The notes beneath the pieces were generated by a model. That model saw nothing but the letters and a program-made list of their open reading frames with translations, was not told the DNA's origin and did no database searches. A stretch of DNA of 64,000 nt from positions 961,648-1,025,647 of the forward strand of contig JAJQZP010000256.1 in the NCBI GenBank assembly GCA_025403435.1, written 5' to 3'. The translations under genes were made by a program, and so were the position numbers. Positions 57,206-64,000 of the stretch are shown piece after piece (the stretch's first letter is position 1; each line of letters starts with the position of its first letter). Origin of the DNA: Artocarpus heterophyllus (taxonomy: Eukaryota; Streptophyta; Magnoliopsida; Rosales; Moraceae).

Positions 57206-57481
57206 ATGAATTCGATGTTCAGCTGCTTCGACACCTTCTGCGCCGAGGTGGTCTTGGGGAAGTCCGTGACGGCGAATGCCGGGGCCTACTACGCCGTCGC
57301 CAGAGACGCCAAATCTCCGCCGCGACGCGACGGAGCGACGGAGAAGACGATCGGAAAGAAATCCGAAGGAAACGGAGAATTGGCTGAGATGACGAAGACG
57401 AAGATGAAGAAGCCGCAGATGATCAGATCGGCGCCGGAGTTCGACGGACTCGACTGTTTCGAGACGCTCGTCCCGTACTGA
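57206..57481 (+). CDS. Small protein B1, MNS type, 91 aa
   Basis: Tandem copy of A1. Start MNSMFSCFDTFCAEVVLGKS, charged middle, end APEFDGLDCFETLVPY. Relative to A1 it has in-frame extra codons in the Lys-rich linker (EMTKTKMKKPQMIRS) and scattered substitutions; the motif matches copy C better than A1 does (FETLV versus FEKLV). The reading frame is intact, which suggests selection, even though the TATA box of A1 is not conserved upstream. Confidence 0.86.
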   Translation: MNSMFSCFDTFCAEVVLGKSVTANAGAYYAVARDAKSPPRRDGATEKTIGKKSEGNGELAEMTKTKMKKPQMIRSAPEFDGLDCFETLVPY

Positions 57482-58836
57482 CGATTTCATCTGTCTTTCT
57501 GGCGTGATTCTGAGATCTTTGACGGAAAAAAGTGAATTTTAGATAGTTTTTCGAATCGTGTGACTCGTAGGAATTCTTGATCGGAGGTTTCGCAAGGATA
57601 GGATGCCTAGTTTTTTTTTCTTTTTTTATTTTCCGTAATTGTAAAGTAGCTTCGAGATTAATTGAATTTTGCCTATTGTTTCACGCGATTATATTGCGTA
57701 TTAGTATATTTTTTTAATTTGTGTCACCAGTAACGAAGCTCTGTTTTTCAAGTTTTTTATATAAAGCAAGGATTAATTTCATATTAATTCTTGAACGACA
57801 GGTTATTTCGTATTGTTAGACTTTTAAAAAGAATCTTTCATATATTTTAAACTGATGAAGTGTATTTTGTTGAATTCTTTACGACGCCCTCATAACCAGT
57901 AAATGAAGATGAAGGCCATTTAAAACTTTTTATTTGACAGAGCCTTCTTTTTTATTGAAAGGAGACCATTTGTTTTTTGAGAGATCAATTAAGAATATTT
58001 TAAAAATAGTTTTTTTATTGAAAGGAAGAAGAATAAACATCGTGTTTGAAAGTATAATTTAAATTAATTTTAATTAAAAAATTATGACATGTGAACATTT
58101 TACACTATAACTTAATTTGTCAAACAAATTATAAATATTGGTAAAGGTATTCTAAACCCCTTCAGAAACAAGAAAGGTTATTATTAATTTTTTTTGTATA
58201 TATATATATATATGTATGATGGTAATGTGTAAATAATGGTGACCCTTTTTGTATTTTTTTCTTATTAAATGTTGTGATCCCTTCCTTATGATTTACCTTA
58301 ACCCGATCAAATCAAACGGAATTAGTTTTCCACTAACTATGTAATCTGATTTGTGGATAAAACGGAAAACCAATTAATTTGTTCAATAGCATAAGTGCTC
58401 ATGGTTTTTGGTTTTTTATTTTTCATTTTTTTTGAATGGAAGGATTTAGGTTGTTTGGGTTTGAAAATTGAAATGTCTACCAATATACTAAAATTATCAA
58501 ACAAAATTACAATCTAATCCATTTAGGATATTTTTTAAATAATCCAAATATGAATTAACTTAAGGATAATGTGCATAAAGAATCAAAACTCGATTTAAAA
58601 AAAAAAAATTTAAAACTCGGAAACACATAGCCATACCTTAACATTATCAATAATTTTTTTTCTTTTTTTTTGAAAAAAGGTTTATCTAGTTTTTAGCCGG
58701 AAGTGACGGGAGTCTTGGGTACATTCTGTTATACTTTCAAGATTTTACCAAAGAACAGAAACCTTTTAAGATTAGGAAACAGAATCCTATTATTTTTCAG
58801 TTTTCCTAATCCGAAAATAATTCCTCCGAATCTCTC

Positions 58837-58843
58837 TATATAA
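58837..58843 (+). promoter_or_regulatory. TATA box of small gene B2
   Basis: TATATAA in the context TCTCTCTATATAATCACAAC, conserved with 56225-56231, 74 nt before the ATG at 58917. The CT repeat of unit A's leader is absent here. Confidence 0.6.
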
Positions 58844-58916
58844 TCACAACCCCTCTTTACCACATCTCCTCACAAACAAATCAATCGTCTCTCAAAGGCA
58901 AAGAATCTTTCAAACC

Positions 58917-59126
58917 ATGAATTGGCTTTCCGCTCTCTACGAGATTTGCTCAGCTGAAGTAGCCTCCCGGGGGCAGAACTCGACGAATAACTCCGTTTCT
59001 GCCAGCGAAATTATGCAGTTGTTTTCGATGCAAAACGTGTTTCCGAGAAGAGGTGACAAATCGAAGGAAAACAAGAAAGAAAAGCAAGAAGTCAAGGAAG
59101 AACCTCCCATGAAGATGAGTGACTAG
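58917..59126 (+). CDS. Small protein B2, MNW type, 69 aa, C-terminal motif lost
   Basis: Near-identical to A2 through residue 66 (start MNWLSALYEICSAEVASRG, end KEEPPMK), then stops after MSD. Unit A has about 42 bp more at this point (56544-56585), which encode the DGLKIFETFVLY end and the original stop. The deletion joins to a stop slightly downstream. If the motif is the working part, B2 is a pseudogene or a dominant-negative form; the rest of the frame is open. Confidence 0.75.
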   Translation: MNWLSALYEICSAEVASRGQNSTNNSVSASEIMQLFSMQNVFPRRGDKSKENKKEKQEVKEEPPMKMSD

Positions 59127-59576
59127 GTTTAAGGCTAAGAAATATTATATATAATGTACAAATTATGTGACTGATAGGAATGCTTTTTAATTGTTCTTGG
59201 TTTTTTTTATTTTAATTTTTATTTGTGATTGAAAGGTCTTTTATAATAGTATAAAAGTCTCAAATATCTAAATTAATTTAATATATTCTTTTTCTTTATT
59301 TTTATCATCATTTTTTGTTTCGATTATTTTCGCAACTCCGTCAAATACTGGGATTTAATCTTTGCCTTTTCTCTTCTCTTTTTAGCATGTAAATATAAGA
59401 GCATTTAGTATAATTAGGGTTTAATAAGAAAAAATCATTATGTTGGAAAAAAAATTATAAAAATCTTTCTGCTGTCGATGTTAATTGTTATAAGAACGTT
59501 TTTTTGTTGAATTCTATTATTTCAAACGAAAAAAAAATCTTTATGATAATAGTTATAAGCATAAGTAGTTGATATA

Positions 59577-59710
59577 TATAGGGTGTTTAAACGAAAAATT
59601 TCAACTCTGAAGTTTGGACCGTATATTATAGCATGTGAGAGTTTTATACTTTTTGTAAAGTTTAAATCACTCTATGAATCTTCCGTCCCTCCTACCAAAC
59701 ATGCCATAAT
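59577..59710. mobile_element. MITE-family copy
   Basis: Starts near AGGGTGTTTAAACGAAAAAT, carries TTATAGCATGTGAGAGTTTT in the centre and ends CTACCAAACATGCC. It resembles the element in UBP intron 5. Confidence 0.65.
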
Positions 59711-60180
59711 AGTCATATAGAAGAATCAATAAGACCAAACAATTTATAGTTTCAGTCTTAAATTATTGAGGACGTACTATTGCTAATTTTTTAAGCTTTT
59801 GGGAATCAAGGACAATGCTCAAGCGAGTACTGTTCCCTTGTATATTTCATACATTAAAAAAAAAAAAAAACAGAGAAGGTATAACTCTCATGAATTAATG
59901 AGAATATTTCCACCCCCTTTCCCGTTGCTCTCCTCATCTCTTTAACCTTTGTTTTTACTCATTTGATCAAAAGTACTCTTATAAACCCTAATATAACTAT
60001 ATGATGTTTTCCAAGTTCAAGTTTTAATTTGGCACTTCTAAGTCTTTCTTTAATTTGTGGTCAATATAAGAAATAATGCAACTGTTTTTCTAGACCTCTT
60101 TATCCCCTCATCTCCTAACTTCACATTTTAGTATAGCAAGGAAAGAAGAGGAAAGAAAGAGATATCATAGGTTTTTTAGG

Positions 60181-60350
60181 ACATATTTGACATACCATAT
60201 TGTATTATGTTATATTATATATAGAAAATACAATACAATATAATACTGTGCATCATCTTAGATAGATATTTTATTTTAAGGCATGTTTGACACACCATAT
60301 TGTATTGTATTATATTATATATAAAAAATACAATACAATACAGTAAATAT
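60181..60350. repeat. Two palindromic A/T repeats
   Basis: Copies at about 60181-60250 and 60281-60350 share TTTGACA(T/C)ACCATATTGTAT and AATACAATACAAT. Each is nearly self-complementary (ATTGTATTGTATT ... AATACAATACAAT), so each could form a hairpin; probably MITE remnants. Confidence 0.7.
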
Positions 60351-60399
60351 GTCACCTCATATAAATATTTTATTTACTCCAACAAAAGACACGTACATG

Positions 60400-60870
60400 G
60401 TACTTGTCACACGGTCGGTTCGGAGACTTAAATTCCTCCCTATGATGGCACTAAGTGACACACTTAGTCAGCCGCTGCAACTCTCAAGCGTTGCAACTCT
60501 CAAGCGTTTAACTCTCACACTCAAAAATAAACTAGTAAGCACGCTCAAAGGCAACACACAAACGTACGGAAAACCCAACCTTTTTATTAACTCAACAAAA
60601 AGAAATGCGAGTCTGCTGGCTGGGATCACACACTATAAAACCGTGTCCTCAGGCCTTTTCACAACTTATGTATTTATTGGCAACAGAGTGTGGTTTAGAG
60701 CCGCAACCACCTAGGCATTACTTTAGCCACGTTCAAAATTAAGGGGACACTTGTCAGCTTTGAATGAGGCCTCCTGCAGGCCTCCTAGGGTTGTGGGGAA
60801 ATCTGCTCACCAAAGGGACACGCGTCTGGTTGCCAATGTGCCACCTGGAGCTTATTGTCCCACCTCAACA
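60400..60870. mobile_element. Possible degenerate LTR
   Basis: Begins near TGTCACACGGTCGG, includes ACACTATAAAACCGTGTCC (a promoter-like TATA) and ends near CCCACCTCAACA. Composition is richer in GC than its flanks. No target duplication and no second LTR were found, so this is a weak call. The 121-residue frame at 60349-60714 has no recognisable domain. Confidence 0.3.
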
Positions 60871-61438
60871 ACAAGTTTAATTTTAGAGAAATAAAGCTAA
60901 GTTGATATCATGTGTTTTCTAAACGACATGCTTGCATAATTAAAGGTATCATTTTCCCATCCTAAAGTCGTTTTATTTTGGACATGAAATTTCTTTTTGG
61001 TTTTTACCATTTAATTAACACAAAACTAAAAATGTTTGAAAATATTTTTAGATTTTTTTAAAAAAGTAATCTTTTTTAAAAAGTATTAAAAAAATTTTGA
61101 TATCTGATTTCATTCGCCTCCTTGCCCAAGCCACCACCCATAGCACCTAAGCCCCCTTTCAATGCTGAGGTCTTGTCGCTGGTTGGTCCGAATCCCCACT
61201 TGACTTCCCTCTGATAGGAGCCTTTCCCTCGGCTCATGCAAGTCCTCTCCCCTTGTCTGCATTGTGATTCCCATCGTCCCTTATGACTTTCCTTGGAGGG
61301 TTGACAGGGGGAGTCTCGAGCCAACTATGGATCGATTGGGGGTGGGGGCAGCTGGACCAGATCTTTTTTTTTTTATTTTTTGCTCATTTTTTAATCATTA
61401 ATTGTTGTTTATTAGTTAGTAGGATAAGAATGACATTT

Positions 61439-61975
61439 ATAAGGTGTTTAAAAGAGTAGTTAAAACTGAAAATATTGGTTTGAAAAAGGTAGCATGTGAA
61501 ACCTTTATATTATAGCAACATTTTGCTCTCGTTATAGCTACTGAGAGCTTTACAATATTTGTTAATTAGAATTGTTTATGCCAAGCATAAGCTAAATAGC
61601 CTAAAAAGATCTCAAGATACAGAGAAGATATTTTAAAGAAAAACATGAGTATTTAAAAAAAATCCTGAAAATACTATTTATTATCATTAAAAACAACAAA
61701 AACCCTCCTAAAACTTTGAAAAGAAAAACTCAAACTTGATTTTTTTTGAAATAAATAGAAAGTGCCAACGGGAGCTAGCCAGTTGCAAAAAATTAGGACG
61801 ATTTAAGGGGAACTCTAAGGTTTAATAAGGTATCTAAGAGAATGGTTTAAACTAATTTTAGTTATAAATATAATAGCATCTAAAGCTTCACACAATATAA
61901 TTCACTTTTACTTGACATGTTATACTCTAGTAACCAAAGTTGTGGTTGAAACGGACAATACCAAATATCTTATAA
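61439..61975. mobile_element. Two MITE-family copies
   Basis: Copy at about 61439-61590 has AGGTGTTTAAAAGAGTAGTT and TAGCATGTGAAACCTTTATA. Copy at about 61825-61975 has GGTTTAAACTAATTTTAGTT and ATAGCATCTAAAGCTTCACA and ends with GACAATACCAAATATCT. Confidence 0.6.
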
Positions 61976-62062
61976 TTTTTTTAAAAAATAAAACCAAACA
62001 TATTTTCATTTTCATTTAAAATAGAAAAAAAGAATAAAATAATAAACCCAAAGAAATTTCAA

Positions 62063-62099
62063 AGTCAAAACGACCCGAAGGTCAAATAAGTTACTTGAC
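62063..62099 (+). promoter_or_regulatory. W-box-like cluster upstream of small gene C
   Basis: AGTCAA (62063-62068), GGTCAA (62080-62085) and TTGAC (62095-62099) give three TGAC cores in 37 bp, about 370-405 bp before the ATG at 62468. A TATATATA lies at 62343-62350. Only the W-box theme is shared with units A and B; no G-box or GCC-box was seen. Confidence 0.4.
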
Positions 62100-62467
62100 G
62101 GGGGGAGTTCGTAGGTGCCTTCCATCGCCTTGCAACTGTCCATTTGCTTATTAAAAAAAAAAAAAAAATTGTCCATATGCTTGGCACTCCACAAAGGACC
62201 CAAACCGGCTTTATAATTTATGAATTATCACGCTATTGCCAAGCAAATTCCGTGTTTTCTTCGCTCTTCCTTCCTTGCACGCGTCCTTCAATACTTCCAA
62301 AATCAGGAAAATTTCCTCTTTCCCTTTCCTTTCTTCCCACCTATATATACCAAACCCTTTCTTCCCAGTTTTCCTCCAAATTCACACACAACTCAAACAA
62401 ACAGCTTCCTCTCTCTCTCTCTCTGATCTTGCTGATCTTGTTCTAAGAACAATCCAGAAATTCGACG

Positions 62468-62743
62468 ATGAATTCCATGTTCAGCTGCTTCGAAGCCTTG
62501 TGCGTTGACCTGCTCTTCGCCAAGACGCTAAGGTCCTCCTTCTCTTATTCTTCTTCTTCTTCTTCGCAGCCAAACAAGGTCTTGATCATGAACGAAAAAG
62601 CGACGGAGAGCGTTGACGGAAACAGAGAACTCGAGCCGGAGAAGAAGAAGAAGATAGTGAATCAGCAGCGCCAGCAGAAGAAGATCAGATCGGCGCCAGA
62701 GTTTGACGGCCTCAACTGTTTCGAGACGATTGTTCGTTATTGA
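62468..62743 (+). CDS. Small protein C, MNS type, 91 aa
   Basis: Intronless, start MNSMFSCFEALCVDLLFAKT, then a Ser run encoded by (TCT)n (SYSSSSSSQ), a Lys/Glu/Gln-rich segment and the end APEFDGLNCFETIVRY. It lies 2.9 kb beyond unit B, outside the clean duplication, and is more diverged, so it is probably an older copy. A TATA-like box is 118 nt upstream and a CT-rich leader precedes the ATG, as in the other copies. Function unknown. Confidence 0.87.
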   Translation: MNSMFSCFEALCVDLLFAKTLRSSFSYSSSSSSQPNKVLIMNEKATESVDGNRELEPEKKKKIVNQQRQQKKIRSAPEFDGLNCFETIVRY

Positions 62744-62749
62744 TCTGGT

Positions 62750-64000
62750 CTACGGATTGGAAATCTTCTTCTTTCTTCTTTAAGAAGGAATATAGCTAGA
62801 GAAAGACATATAGGATTCTTTGATTGTTATGTTTCTGTTCTTTATTCGAAGATTTGTTCGTAAAATTGTAAAGGAATCTTAAAAAATCTGGATTAAATCA
62901 ATATATTCATTCTTTTTTAAGTATCTGTTCTTTGTTCTTGCCTTGTCGCTGTTAAGTTTTTTTTGTACTGTTTCTTGCGGAAGCTTGTGTTTGAGGGATT
63001 GGTTTAAGGTCTAGGGTTTTAAATCGCAAATAATAATAAGATGTAAAATAAAAATAAAGTTTAGGCTTTTGGTTTTGAATTTTTGTTTTTTGGAAATTTG
63101 AGTATTATATGAAACTAAAAAAAATTAAAGCAATTAATTTATACAAGTTCTTTTTAGTTAGGCAGTCTTTTTGGGTTCACTCAAGAGGGGAATAAAAATC
63201 AAACCAGAGCTTATGCAGGCCAAAGCCAACCTCACTTCCAAGTCCATGCTTGGTCAACCTCTCGAGCTCATGCTTAGGCAAAAGCCGACCTCCCAAACCT
63301 ATGCTCTGCTAAAGTCAAAGTCAACCCGAGCCCATGCACAAAACTAAAGGAAGCTCAAGAGACACTCAGAATTGTAAAAGACCATAGAGTTAAAATGTGC
63401 TTAATAATGCTACTAACGTCAAAATAAGAAGAGTTTCAACATAATAAAAAGAGAATAAAGATTCTGGTTTATTTATCGAGGCCCTATGAGTGTTCGTCCA
63501 ATTTTTTTTTAGCTTAATCGTTCTTTTGATTCTAATTTATCCAAGATGTTGGGCGAAATTTTGCACCCACACTTCTAAGAACTTATTTGCTTCTACTTGC
63601 TATGACAGTTGAAAAGCTATCCTTTGTGACACGCGCATCCGGTGGCATTAGGATGTCTCTTTGGTTAAGTTGATGTGCATGTACGTTTCAATTTTGGTGT
63701 ACCAAAAAGAGAGGAACATTGAGCACAGACTTGAGAGTTCAAAGCTCACCTGAGAGGTAAAGATGCTTTAACACTCATCCTAGAAAGTTCTTTGTTTTTG
63801 GAAGAGAAGGGTCGTAGGATTTGACAACGAAGCAAGAGTTAACCCTGCTATGAATTTCGGAAAAGTATTAGCCAAAGACAATCTAGATCTTTTAAGACTG
63901 CCAACTATCTAGCTATTTGCCAGTAATTTTACCAGCCAAATTCAACATGGTCTCTACAAATTTTTGGGAACTCGCGTCTTCACTACAGCCCAAATAGTAA
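62750..64000. other. Downstream of the cluster, no gene seen
   Basis: A patch at 63170-63360 repeats phrases such as GCCAACCTC/GCCGACCTC and CCCATGC, and looks like decayed transposon or minisatellite sequence. The remainder is AT-rich. No coding exon is supported up to the window end. Confidence 0.55.

Larger units (their letters stand above)
56978..59545 (+). repeat. Tandem duplication unit B
   Basis: Starts TTTCAAAGACAAAATAAG and ends near TTTCAAACGAAAAAAAAA, where similarity to unit A's end (GTTATAAGAAC, then ATCTATTATTTCAAA) stops. Compared with A it lacks the 55210-55385 MITE, but has extra sequence at about 58040-58130 (MITE-family motif ATGACATGTGAACATTTTAC) and about 58670-58740. 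Confidence 0.92.

Noticed and set aside
60349..60714. 121-residue frame within the possible LTR
   Set aside because: It crosses a promoter-like TATAAAA and has no gag or pol motif.
61076..61324. 82-residue minus-strand frame
   Set aside because: Composition is gene-like but there is no recognised domain and no promoter; probably a decayed transposon piece.

Overview
The window is nuclear DNA from a dicot plant, probably a woody rosid. Genes have many short exons with GT..AG introns, the background is AT-rich and full of small transposons, and the proteins (granule-bound starch synthase I, a UBP9/10/11-type deubiquitinase, a GPI-type GH17 glucanase) are plant-specific in form. Exon boundaries below were worked out by hand from splice sites and reading phase. 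For the four large genes, every junction keeps the frame.

Layout. 1-4.85 kb is repeat-rich intergenic DNA with a palindromic foldback element. 5.3-12.1 kb (+) is an eight-exon PHD-finger gene. A tRNA-Gly(GCC) lies at 12.6 kb (-). 14.1-22.0 kb (+) is a 13-exon ubiquitin-specific protease with an intact catalytic triad. 24.3-25.65 kb (-) is a two-exon glucan endo-1,3-beta-glucosidase whose signal peptide lies mostly on a short first exon. 26-32.4 kb is transposon territory: a long-TIR MULE-like element with a hAT element (8-bp target duplication) nested inside it. 32.5-36.3 kb (-) is a complete 13-exon GBSS1 with a 5'UTR intron and four G-boxes upstream. 41.8-42.4 kb (-) is a two-exon, 77-residue protein. 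43.5-45.6 kb is a solo LTR with a perfect 5-bp target duplication. 46-54 kb is mostly MITE remnants. 54.3-62.8 kb (+) is a cluster of five small intronless genes, four of them in a 2.66-kb tandem duplication.

The most interesting part is that cluster. Two alternating protein types share a short 'MN.....(C)..EV' start, a Lys/Glu-rich middle and a C-terminal motif APEFDGLxxFETLV. One copy (58.9 kb) has lost the motif through a small deletion. The unrelated-looking 77-residue protein at 42 kb ends in the same motif (APRFDGLRFIETLV). The duplicated promoters carry W-boxes, a G-box and a GCC-box, which suggests wound, pathogen or ethylene control.

From memory only, the gene order PHD protein, UBP, GH17, GBSS1, small wound-responsive proteins resembles Arabidopsis chromosome 1 around At1g32810-At1g32928. 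The genes do not form a pathway; GBSS1 makes amylose in plastids, GH17 acts at the cell wall, UBP removes ubiquitin, and the PHD protein is probably nuclear.
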